From the NCBI GenBank assembly GCA_008477525.1, contig SPDT01000001.1:124001-188000 (forward strand): a stretch of DNA of 64,000 nucleotides, written 5' to 3'. Origin of the DNA: Hypomyces perniciosus (taxonomy: Eukaryota > Ascomycota > Sordariomycetes > Hypocreales > Hypocreaceae). The notes under the pieces were generated by a model that saw only the letters and a program-made list of their open reading frames with translations, was not told the DNA's origin and did no database searches. Shown piece by piece: positions 55,506 through 64,000 of this stretch. Both the position numbers and the translations under genes were made by a program. Position 1 is the first letter of the stretch, and each line of letters starts with the position of its first letter.

Positions 55506-55830
55506 ATGCCTAGAGAAACCAAATACACCGAAGAGGCACTCCAACCTGCAGTACAGGCTGTAAAATCGGGCTCTTCGCAAGCGTTGACCACGCGTTTTTC
55601 AGGCATCACATAGGAAGCACAGCTCTATGCTATGGGAAAGGACCATGAAAGCCGAAAGTATCCAAGGACAACAAATTATCGTCGCTGTTACTGTTATGGC
55701 CGCGCGTGTTGTGACGAGTTGGTAGCAATCGAGGAGATGTATTATGAGCAGTATCCGGATCATCAAGTGGTGTCCAGACACTGTTGCAAATATCTAGCTC
55801 ATGTAGCAAGGTGCTACGTTTAGCAGCAGG
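55506..55830 (+). pseudogene. pogo-like transposase N-terminus relic
   Basis: ATG 55506 opens MPRETKYTEEALQPAVQAVK, the psq-type helix-turn-helix that starts pogo/Fot transposases, and reaches a TAG at about 55610. After it, a different-looking cysteine/tyrosine-rich frame runs to 55823. The catalytic domain is absent. Confidence 0.55.
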
Positions 55831-56477
55831 GAGAACTTTGGTCGCTTCGCTTCCCGTTGATTCTCAGCGCCACTGCCATAACTTCTGTCGTCTAGCGGTT
55901 GATTCAATTGTTTGGAGCTTGGCACAGAATCTTGTAGGAGAATAGCCTTGCCTGGCAAGGACTTTGTATCGCCTCCGTAGGGAATTTAGATTGTTTCCCT
56001 GTAGATACATGCCACAAGAATTAAGGGCTTGGGGAGCGAGATGGAAGTTGCGGCAAACGCCCGTTGCCAACGGGTTGGCAGTTTTCTGCGGCTCAATTCA
56101 CACCAATTGCCTCCTTGCTTCGGCCAAATGTGCATGGACCTCGTATTCAACCATTGGTTGGGTTGAGATGATGCATGGGTGACAAAAGTGCCCTAAACCG
56201 CTGACCCGCCTAAAAGCCCTACGAGTACTACTATGTACTGCGAAGTATTAGAGGCGAAAAAAAAACCCGACAAAAATTAGTTGCGCGGGATAGTACTACT
56301 ATTAATAGCACGACCCAAGTGGGAACCGACCGACCTTAGTAATAGTACCTAGCGTCACGGGCGGGTGACAGGCGCTAGGAGGAATGGCTGCTGACTGACC
56401 CCTACAAGTATCATATCAAACAGAGGCCATGGCTGCAATTGCAGTTGCAAGATATATGCTCTTGGCATAATGAGATG
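55831..56477. other. no recognised gene
   Basis: A 68-codon minus frame (55864-56070, SLRRRYKVLARQGYSP) looks protein-like, but nothing joins it. An inverted word pair, GTACTACTAT and AATAGTACC, lies at about 56224-56348. Confidence 0.35.
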
Positions 56478-57030
56478 CTAATGAAGAAAGGTACAATTTC
56501 TTATGGCTACAGCAAGCAAATAGAGATGATGCACCACGAGGAGATATGCACAGAAGTGTGTTACATGCAGGTGCATGTGTTCGGCAAAGATTCTTGCTGC
56601 GCCATGGTCAAGTAGTGCCCTCAGTACCTTAGGGTGTTGTCTCTGGAGAATTGACTTGAGGCCTTTCCGTCTTGATGATGAATATTGGCTCCGTGTTCGA
56701 GCTATAAGCGCGACACATTTTCCTCTCCGAAGTCGCGGGCGGCTATGAGCGAGCGCAGTTCCAGAATGGCCGACTTCTGGATTCACATTCACATTGGCGC
56801 CATGCTCATGCAGCAAGCGCACCAGATCGATATCGCGAGTGCCACACATAAGCCACAGGCGCATCAGATCACCCTTCTCCAACAGCAATTTCACAACAGG
56901 CCCGAATTCAACTCTTCGGCATGCTGCTTCCAATGCCGTTCCCTTCCCACCCCCGTGTCATTAACATCAGCACCATAATCAATGAGGGGCTTTATGATCT
57001 GGGCTGTTGCTTTGACATATTCATCTTTAT
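56478..57030 (-). pseudogene. ankyrin-repeat gene fragment
   Basis: Minus-strand pieces in two frames show ankyrin repeats: IIKPLIDYGADVND (about 57000-56955), a one-base shift in a GGGAAGGGAA run, then TALEAACRRVEFGPVVKLLL, DIDLVRLLHEHGANVNVNPE, and after a further shift KVLRALLDHGA. There is no start, and the 5' part is missing. Ankyrin repeats are protein-binding modules, often the C-terminal part of fungal NLR-like genes, but no such domain adjoins. Confidence 0.6.
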
Positions 57031-57667
57031 ATGCCTAGTGGCTGCCTCCCTCACTTGGACTTCTGAGCTACCGAACTTAGGCCTTGAGACAGGAGGTAAT
57101 CTACGAGTATGGGGGAGCGAAGGTCAAACCGGGGACAGGGAGGAGTGAAGAATGTAGACTAGCACCCCAGCCACCCGGTAATTTAGCGATAAAACGCGGC
57201 CCATACCTCTGCGTCCGGAGTATACTATCTACTAATGGGCTTCTTCAGCTTCCCCACTATCAATCACACATCAACAGTATGAGGGCTCATTGGCAGGTGC
57301 ATAAATGATAGAATTCGACACTCTTGCTGATCCCAAGTTAGGTGGGAAAAGCGGCTGCTTAAATATATGGAAACTTGCTAACTAATTGATCATGACCATC
57401 CGGATCTAGGAAATCTAGGAAATCTAGCTGTCATGATATCGTCATTGACTTACGGATCCGGCTGTTATTGCAAGCTAGTTGGGAATCAGGGAATGTGCGT
57501 TGGAATGAGGGAATGTGTAATGTTGTGGAATGTGCCGTGATGTGGAACTATCCGTTACTGAGGTTGACACCCACAGTGTTTGTGTGGGGGGTCGCTTCTT
57601 CACCCACTCTGATCTCGATTCTCCATAACTCCCTCTCTCATCTATAATCCTGCGACCTAGCCTCACC
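57031..57667. other. upstream region of the alpha-kinase gene
   Basis: No ORF of merit. A word, GGAAACTTGCTAACTAATTG (57370-57389), also occurs next to the family A LTR at 8835-8852. Confidence 0.45.
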
Positions 57668-58552
57668 ATGAATCGCGAGTGTGCTACTTGCGGCCGCAAT
57701 CTCCCTCGGTCATCATACACGGCTAACCAGTATTCCAAGGGTCCCGGCGTGTCGCGATGTGCGAGCTGTGTCCATGGACACGATTCCGATATCCCATCCG
57801 CAAGACAATCTGACAGCGGCAGATACAACATCTCTGGCACAGGTTCTATACAATTCTCTGACCTAGAGAATCCCTTTGCCGAAGGTGCTTTCCGCTGGGT
57901 GGCTGAGGGGACCTATACTTCAGGTCCTCGCCAGGGCCAAGCATGTGTTGTGAAGTGGTTCAAGACCGGCGCAGTCTTCTCATCCGATTACTTCACTCTC
58001 GATATCAAGGCTGTTGACAAGGCCTTGGAGATTGTCAACAGGTTCAATCAATTGAAAGTCATAAATAAAGCCATTAAAATCAATGTACCTGGAGTTTGGC
58101 GCTTCGATGATAGTTCCGAAGAGTGGTCCGGCCAGAACCATCTGTGCGAGCCCTTTATCCAAAACTACCAGAAATTCAACAGCAATACTGGATGGAACGA
58201 TGACTCTATGGTATGGGGAGAAGTCATGCAAGCCCTTAGCCACTTTAGCTACCACATCACGGGCGGAAATTATGTTCTGTGCGATCTCCAAGGCGGTATT
58301 TACCAGCACGAAGTCGTCCTCTCTGACCCCGTTATCCTGTCCCGGAATCGCGAGTATGGCGTGACCGATCTTGGTCCCAACGGTATTAGCTCGTTCTTCA
58401 GCCAGCATAACTGCAACAACTTCTGTCGCCCGAACTGGACTCAGCCGACTAACCCGATTCAACATTTCAGACCAGTCTGCAGTACCACTATGATCAGACG
58501 CTCGGTGCCTACGCACCATTCACGACCCAATGCAACACGGTTTTTCGGTTAA
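57668..58552 (+). CDS. alpha-kinase with N-terminal zinc-ribbon-like domain, 294 aa
   Basis: An atypical protein kinase of the alpha-kinase (MHCK/eEF2K) family, which phosphorylates Ser/Thr. Residues 1-40 hold two cysteine pairs (CATC at 5-8, CASC at 31-34), a zinc-ribbon or Stc1-like module. The kinase domain starts at about 60: FAEGAFRWVAEGTYTSG, then VVKWFK with the ATP-binding Lys96. Later come LSHFSYHITGG, CDLQGG (206-210) and VLSDPVILS. The family's zinc motif, TDLGPNGISSFFSQHNC, follows, with H247, C249 and C253. All key residues seem present. The C-terminal 40 residues are basic/polar. ATG 57668 has a good context (TCACCATGA). No intron. Substrate unknown. Confidence 0.9.
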   Translation: MNRECATCGRNLPRSSYTANQYSKGPGVSRCASCVHGHDSDIPSARQSDSGRYNISGTGSIQFSDLENPFAEGAFRWVAEGTYTSGPRQGQACVVKWFKTGAVFSSDYFTLDIKAVDKALEIVNRFNQLKVINKAIKINVPGVWRFDDSSEEWSGQNHLCEPFIQNYQKFNSNTGWNDDSMVWGEVMQALSHFSYHITGGNYVLCDLQGGIYQHEVVLSDPVILSRNREYGVTDLGPNGISSFFSQHNCNNFCRPNWTQPTNPIQHFRPVCSTTMIRRSVPTHHSRPNATRFFG

Positions 58553-59228
58553 TGTGTCGTGGGCTAGGAGTATTGGGAAGGTAGTGTGTATGGTCGGAAA
58601 GGAGGATATTTTTGAATTTATTACACGTATCAGAAGGGGAGTACGATCAGGTTCTTGACCAAGAACTACCAGCGCTCCGAAGGGCGTGTAATTGCCTATA
58701 CCCTGAGGAAGCTATGAAGCAGGGCTCTCCCCCTTGACCATAATAATCATTTTCGGGGGAATGCCATACGTAGAATGCTGTTCTACTATGGTGGCCCACG
58801 TCTCAAAGGGGGCTATATAGGTTAGTTTCCTCTATAGAAACTTTCCCTCGGTTCCTTAACAGTATACGGTATATGCCTTCCACGTCGTTCCGTCGGTATA
58901 GCTGCCACATCTTGAGCCGAGCTCATTTATACGCGACCGCTATGCTAGACATGGTCTTACTGCCTATCAGGTCTCACGTAATGGAGCAACGGTTATTGAA
59001 CACATATGGTCGTAGTATATGATGGAAAGTGGAGGGGAATCGTCTTATATCCATTTTATAGGGTGACTCTCTAAGTGCTCTGGTGCTAGCGAAGGAGTAT
59101 ATCGTCGATTTGACGAACTGCTGCTCTCGTAGCTTGGTGAGTTTTGGAGTTCATGTCTGGACAGACAGTGTAATGAACTGCCTCTCCTGAGCTTCTTAGT
59201 TAACAATTGTGAACTCTGAAACCATGAA
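58553..59228. other. no gene seen
   Basis: Spacer between the alpha-kinase and the tRNA gene. No ORF over 60 codons. Confidence 0.5.
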
Positions 59229-59310
59229 GCGTAATTGGTTTAGTGGTAAAATTCTCCGTTGCCATCTGTGCAGGGTCGGGGAGCCCTGGGTTCGATTCCC
59301 AGATTACGCA
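59229..59310 (+). tRNA. tRNA-Gly (GCC) with 11-base intron
   Basis: Acceptor stem GCGTAAT/ATTACGC (59229-59235 with 59303-59309), D arm TGGTTTAGTGGTAAAA, anticodon stem CTCCG/CGGGG, loop TTGCCA with anticodon GCC at 59261-59263, and T arm CTGGG-TTCGATT-CCCAG. About 11 extra bases (59265-59275) follow position 37, the standard place of a nuclear tRNA intron. A run of eight T at 59333-59340 can end Pol III transcription. Confidence 0.9.
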
Positions 59311-59413
59311 GCCTATTCATTTTTGTCTATTTCTTTTTTTTACCCTATCAGATAGTGCAATGCCGACGAGTCACTTACAATCTGCTTGCACATGCACTCG
59401 CCAACCACCAACT

Positions 59414-59780
59414 TTACTCCTTCGCTTCCTTTGGCAAGGTAGGGCACCACATAATCAATCGTGTCATATAGGGCCAGTGTCGGGTCTTTCTGTCCCCCAG
59501 TCCCGTCATAGAGATCATACTTGCGGAAAATACCTGCGAGAGAGCACCATATATGACTTCAATTAATCGGCTACTGTGCAACACAGTAGGCCGACACTTT
59601 TCCCATAGAGGTTGATCTGACAGGATGGTGAAAAGGTAGGATCTCCGATTGGGATATGACTGTGAGATTTGATTTCTCGCATATTCAACTGATATTTCCT
59701 TTACAACGCTTTCGGAGATCTTCCTTTCAAGAGTGTCGGTAGGAAGAGGCAAAGCAAACCAGTGGCTGGGTTCTTAGGGC
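59414..59780 (-). CDS. unrecognised exon or gene fragment
   Basis: A minus-strand frame of about 120 codons, open upstream without an ATG (TTG only), reads like real protein: LPLPTDTLERKISESVVKEI, FTILSDQPLWEKCRPTVLHS. It stops at 59414. I saw no partner exon or known motif. It could be the last exon of a gene cut by the pseudogene that follows. Confidence 0.35.
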
Positions 59781-59868
59781 CGATGAGCATACGATATGTT
59801 TATAATGGTACAATAATCCAGGAGCTTGAAAAAAAGGGCATCCAATTACATGCACTGTTTCCACTGAC

Positions 59869-60236
59869 ATGGCGCCCTTGCATGATCGTTACCACGATCC
59901 ACTCGAGCATACCGAGCCCAACGACAGCAACATATACATCCTAGGCAAGGTGGGTAAGCATAATGCTGCTATAGCTGGTCTGCCCAACGGAGAATATGGC
60001 CTGTCCTCTGCGGCAACAGTTGCAAATAATATACAGTGCACTTTTTCCAACCTTAGGATAGAAGAATGATATACTCCTGGGCGATGTAGTCAGTCAGCCA
60101 GGGGATCGCAGTGGCGGTGTCTTCCAGTACGACTTTGGAAAAGAGATTCAAGGAAAGGGCTTCATACCGACAGGCTTCCTGAACCAGCCGCCTTCTCTTT
60201 TGCACGGCCATATCTACTTTACAGAGTCAACATGAA
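59869..60236 (+). pseudogene. nucleoside phosphorylase-domain relic
   Basis: MAPLHDRYHDPLEHTEPNDS and KVGKHNAAIAGLPNGEYG (59869-60000) match the start of the PNP_UDP domain also seen in the gene at 17807-19309. After TVANNIQCTFSNLRI the glycine-rich loop (GIGGG in the other gene) is deleted and the frame shifts. The domain then continues as NDILLGDVVSQPGD, GVFQYDFGKEIQGKGF and PTGFLNQPPSLLHG up to a TGA at about 60234. A dead copy, truncated at the 3' side. Confidence 0.8.
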
Positions 60237-61640
60237 ATCAAGGGCAACGACAGCTATATCGTAATCAATACCTCCATCGTCGAGGGCCCGGAGGAGAAGC
60301 AGCATATTCTCACCCAGCGTGTAGTCGGGCTGAAGGATTCGAACGATGCGCGGAGCAGCCAGTGGCTGATGTGGCAGAAGAATACGGGCTGGAGGAGGCT
60401 TGCCATTATTGTTACTAATGTCAGGCGAGCTTCAGCTTTCTTCCTTGCATGGCGATTAGCCGACTACTCCCGTGGATCGGCTTAGCTGCTCTCGCATAAC
60501 TGTTGACTTGGCTGATCGTCGCAAGCGATTGTATCAAGCGAGAAACGATCTGCAATGGTAAGCTCAAGGCTAGGTGTCAACCCCGTCAGGGCTCAACTCC
60601 CCATCGATGAGAGCTGAATCACAGCTGGAGACGCGAGCAAAACGCCGAGACATTATATGCAGCATTCTGTATCTATTCCACTACACCATCACAAGCTTGC
60701 ATGCCACGTTGTAAAACCTGTTTTGTCTGCTGTAAGACTTTGTCTCGCTCATGTTCTCCGTTTTTCGTGATTTATCAAGGGACTTATAATAAACCGTCAC
60801 TGTCATGTAGCTAGAGCCACATGTGATCACAGTATTGGAAGGTGTAGACAAAGTGGTCAGCTTAGTGGAAGGCAGGTGGTTTGCATCAACGTGGCAAAGA
60901 TTGAATGAGAGTTATCTAAAGAAAAAAGGCATGGAATAATACTGTACCACGCTTTTTAGACAATCGAGTTTTTGACTCGTCTGTCTCTACTACCAGAGCA
61001 ATGTGTCTCAAAGCCAATATTTATCGGGCTCATATAAAGTCAGCCACATATATAGGGAGGTGATATCAACTAGTATACTGTATCTAACATGCGCCATCAC
61101 GGAGCTCATCAAATGAGACGAAACACTGCTATGCTCTCTGATCGAATGGGCTAGTACGATGGATGGAAATGCCTCGTTACTCTATCGGGTGAGCAATGAA
61201 GAAGAGAGAAACGATGTCATGCGGCTTAACACACCAGGGAGGGGTGGCCATTGCAAGACGACGCGGTGCTTCAAGCAGTCAATAGTATAGACTGTGCTTC
61301 GTACTTCGTATGGTTTTGACATCTTGAACTTCCTGGGCTACCAATCGAGTCCATGAGGCTTAGGTGCTAGCAGACCAAGGAGCCAGTTAGGTGGTGACCT
61401 GGACTACCTGATGCAAGGGGGGAGGTGGAATGACTTCAGCTGAAAATATTACATATAGCCTATCAACAGCCTGCAAAGGGTGGGATGCTCTTACGTGCAT
61501 TGCCTCATCATCAGCTGTTACTAATAGTCCCGCGCCACAAGTTCAGCGTGCAAGACTCCGAGAAATCCAATAATCTCAGACATCTCAGATGTAAATACCT
61601 CGAGTCTGAGAGATGAAATGTACAGCTAGTTAGTCATGAG
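60237..61640. other. mostly empty; one natural-looking plus frame
   Basis: 60240-60430 reads IKGNDSYIVINTSIVEGPEE and SSQWLMWQKNTGWRRLAI without a start or known motif; it may be a leftover of a neighbouring gene. Nothing else was recognised up to the hydrophobin promoter. Confidence 0.4.
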
Positions 61641-61646
61641 ACCACT

Positions 61647-61668
61647 GTATATATATATATATATATAC
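61647..61668 (+). promoter_or_regulatory. TATA-rich promoter of the hydrophobin gene
   Basis: A (TA)n run of about 20 bases lies 90-105 bp before the ATG, followed by CT-rich sequence (CACTCTTTCTCTTCT). The position fits a fungal core promoter. Confidence 0.5.
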
Positions 61669-61755
61669 CACTCTTTCTCTTCTAGGCAAACTTTTTCCAT
61701 ATCTCCCGGCCACTACCCTCACTGAGAATACAAATTTATATTCTTCCCCTACAAT

Positions 61756-62167
61756 ATGCAACTATTTATCCTTGCTTTAGCCTCAGTTGCCATCGCAGCT
61801 ATGAATGATTGCTATTCCGGGAAGATGGAATGCTGCAATGTTATGACAGATATCAATCTATCTGATCCTTTTACTCAAATCGTTCTTGAACAACCTGGGT
61901 TGGACCCATCCGATGAAGACCTTGTGTTTGGAGTTGGATGTAAGTGTTTACCTCTGAGAAAGGTTTTAATTAAAGTTTCTTATACTGACGTTTTATCAAT
62001 AGGCAATAGTCTCGTTGATGGATGTAACACGAATCAGATATGCTGTTCAAATGTACGTATTTAACACTGAGGATTGGAAATATGCTTACATATACAAATC
62101 TACCTAGGCTGCGGGAATCGGTGGTTTTGTTAATTTCCAATGTATTGGCGTTCCCGTAAATCTATAG
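61756..62167 (+). CDS. hydrophobin, 97 aa, three exons
   Basis: A small amphipathic surface protein that coats fungal walls and spores. It opens with a signal peptide (MQLFILALASVAIAA). Introns are 61940-62002 (GTAAGT...CAATAG) and 62053-62107 (GTACGT...CCTAG); exons of 184, 50 and 60 bases make one frame. The eight cysteines follow the hydrophobin order C-CC-C-C-CC-C: DCYSGKMECC, then 34 residues, GCNSLVDGCNTNQICC, then FQCIGVPVNL. The long first loop is class I-like, but the six-residue gap between cysteines 4 and 5 is shorter than usual. No frame defect seen. Confidence 0.85.
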
Positions 62168-62960
62168 GTGCAAGAGAGCATCCAGATGTTTTACTGGGTA
62201 CAAATAATGCAAGGGCTGGCACTGATGTGGAATAAGTTATCTGTTTTTGTGTCCTTCTTTGAATCACTACATTACCACCTTATTATGTGTTCCAGCTCCT
62301 ACGGCCTCTCCCCGTCGTAGTTCTTCATACTTAGTTCCTTCCTGAGCTGATCTTCAATCCTGGCTGCTGCCGTTGTGGTATTTCCACTATCAGTGTACCG
62401 TACCACGAGCATACTAAGGCTAGCATAGACTTGATGACACAGCAAAATGTGTTGCACAGCTGAGCAGAATAATCCGACAGGGAAAATGGTGGGCTCCGTT
62501 TTATTCTTGGGTAATTTTCGTCTCACAACGGAACCATGTGATTATAATATTGGAACTCTGGGATGCAAATGATGGAAGATGTTGAACTCAAAACAAAAGC
62601 TTGGCGAGAACCCGAATTTTCCACTGCCTATGGTCATATGTGCTTGGTGATGGCTTCCATCAACTCATATCTGGAGTAATCATGGTAGTATAACAGTTTC
62701 CCAAGTATGGCATGACGTTCTTTGAAGGGGTTCTAAGACAACCCCAATCTGTAGCAACCGGTTTATCTAGACTATGTTTCTCGCCGCTAGATTTTTGTGT
62801 CCTTGAGATCAACTGTTGAATTCTATGCAAAAGAGCTCCTTACATGTCATGTTTCTCCACCTGGATTCCTCAATCTCTTGTTGCTCCCGCCACCCCTTGA
62901 TCTGATAGCTGACAATCCGAAGACTCTCTGACCATCCATTTGAGAAGAAGTGCCTTGATT
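62168..62960. other. no supported gene
   Basis: A 75-codon minus frame (62299-62526) has no ATG and no known motif, though its end (ARIEDQLRKELSMKNYD) looks protein-like. It may be a last exon. Otherwise nothing. Confidence 0.4.
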
Positions 62961-62969
62961 TCTCCTCCC

Positions 62970-63531
62970 AAGAAATGACTTTCTGTAACCTTCTCCGTGA
63001 TCTCAATCATGTCTTCCATGTGGTCAAGAAATATGGTCGTCATGCCCTTCCTGACGAGGCTTCCTGCTACAGCTGTTAATACGGCCTACACCCTTAAGCA
63101 ATCAGAGATGATCTATACCATACTTGGATACTGTGGGCAAAGCAAACGAGCTTATTATGAAGAAAGTTGGCTGTTCCGACAAAGCATGGAACATGATTTG
63201 TCTGGATCAAACTTTGCACTCATGGTGGGGAGATGGGATGTTTGGGTTGAAACCCGTAGGGGTTTCTCCAAGCAACGACGCATCACAATCAATCCTGCAA
63301 GTCCAGTTCCACTGGATGCCAAGAAATGGCCTTAGGCCTCACGATTCCGCTGAAGTTAGTGGCGAGCATGTGCAAAATATGCCCGACACTATCCCTACCG
63401 AGGAGGAGGACGACATCGGCATTTTTGCTGATTCTAGAAAAGGATCGTTTCGAGGACTCCACACCGGCGATGTGTTTGAGATTTCCCTTGAGCATGAGGA
63501 TGAGGCATATGCCTGCAAAACTATACCTTGA
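62970..63531 (+). pseudogene. HNH-type nuclease-like fragment
   Basis: The plus frame 63124-63531 contains VNELIMKKVGCSDK-type sequence, AWNMICLDQTLHSWWGDGMF and ALKPV-like GLKPVG. This is the pattern C-terminal to the HNH core in a common fungal nuclease-like family (N-x-L-C-L...H...W..G.FAL.P). The core His-Asn part upstream is only hinted at (about 63030-63060, RHALPDEAS) and out of frame, so the gene is broken or spliced in a way I cannot see. An acidic stretch (EEEDDIGIF) precedes the TGA. Confidence 0.4.
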
Positions 63532-63762
63532 CGTCCTTGGGGCGGTCAAGGGGAAAAGTAAATTAACTTGATATAGCTAACTCCAATTACCACCCATTTC
63601 TCCCGTTGCTATGGATAACTATCATTGCTGTAGATAACTCTAATTACTACCGATCACTTTTATTGCTATAGATAGGTCTTGTTAATAGATACCTCTTATT
63701 TAGCGGGTGTTTATTAACCACAGTGCTATAATACAACAATAAAAGTTCCGAATACATGATGC

Positions 63763-64000
63763 CTAGTGATGATCACTTCTGATATCGTAGTTGGAGAGCA
63801 TGTTGACGATCTCTTTCCTTAGCTTCCGTAGCCCGATAAAGGCCATGTAGGGAATCTCGAGATTCCACTCCGAACTACAGCCGCCTCTGCTGGTTAAGGG
63901 CGAGGAGGGAAAAGACAGCACCTTGAACGGGTCTCGCCGTGAACTCAAGGCTTCTTGGATACCCACCAGTCTCGGCATCATACAGGTCGGTGAAAGCACG
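63763..64000 (-). CDS. 3' end of an unrecognised gene running off the right edge
   Basis: A minus-strand frame open from the window edge to a stop at 63763 reads smoothly (PRLVGIQEALSSRRDPFKVL, EWNLEIPYMAFIGLRKLRKE). Probably the C-terminal part of a gene that begins outside the window. No domain recognised. Confidence 0.4.
   Translation of the reverse strand, partial: VLSPTCMMPRLVGIQEALSSRRDPFKVLSFPSSPLTSRGGCSSEWNLEIPYMAFIGLRKLRKEIVNMLSNYDIRSDHH

Overview
The window is genomic DNA of a filamentous ascomycete; I cannot name the species. Genes have short introns (50-90 bp) with GTRNGT-type donors and CTAAY-like branch sites. Protein families are typical of Pezizomycotina: nucleoside-phosphorylase domains of the fungal NLR type, an alpha-kinase, an RBR ubiquitin ligase, an Hsp30-class small heat shock protein, a hydrophobin and small secreted proteins. 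Transposon relics carry C:G to T:A decay of the RIP type. It reads as an accessory, transposon-rich compartment.

Layout. 1-4.8 kb: the 3' end of a broken gene, a small exon fragment, two head-to-head fragments of a non-LTR (LINE) element, and a TA-flanked MITE inserted in a LINE tail. 4.8-8.5 kb: one unrecognised gene (6655-7602) and a decayed SANT-like gene. 8.8-17.8 kb: solo LTRs, LINE and Tc1 relics, with two small secreted protein genes (12196, 14594). 17.8-24 kb: a phosphorylase-domain gene with an early stop, a small heat shock gene with heat-shock elements and a TATA box lying between two inverted MITEs, and a DnaJ gene cut by a Tc1 fragment. 24-33 kb: solo LTRs with target duplications, a convergent pair (F-box-like and RBR ligase), a broken unrecognised gene, a minisatellite, more LINE pieces and a second copy of the MITE. 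32.8-36.6 kb: two minus-strand genes, one unrecognised and one with a C-terminal Myb/SANT-like domain. 38.6-53.6 kb: a 15 kb very AT-rich block with no genes, made of decayed Ty3/gypsy and LINE elements, ending at a clean solo LTR. 54-64 kb: a secreted protein gene, a pogo-like relic, an ankyrin relic, an alpha-kinase, an intron-containing tRNA-Gly, a decayed phosphorylase-domain copy, a hydrophobin, and two fragmentary ORFs at the right edge.

No operon or metabolic cluster is visible. What links the genes is setting: surface and secreted proteins, signalling and self/non-self type domains, and stress and ubiquitin factors scattered among mobile elements. Several genes are broken by one base in a homopolymer run, so part of the apparent gene death could be sequence error.

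Limits: all splice sites, repeat alignments and domain calls were made by eye. TE family names mean class-level recognition only.
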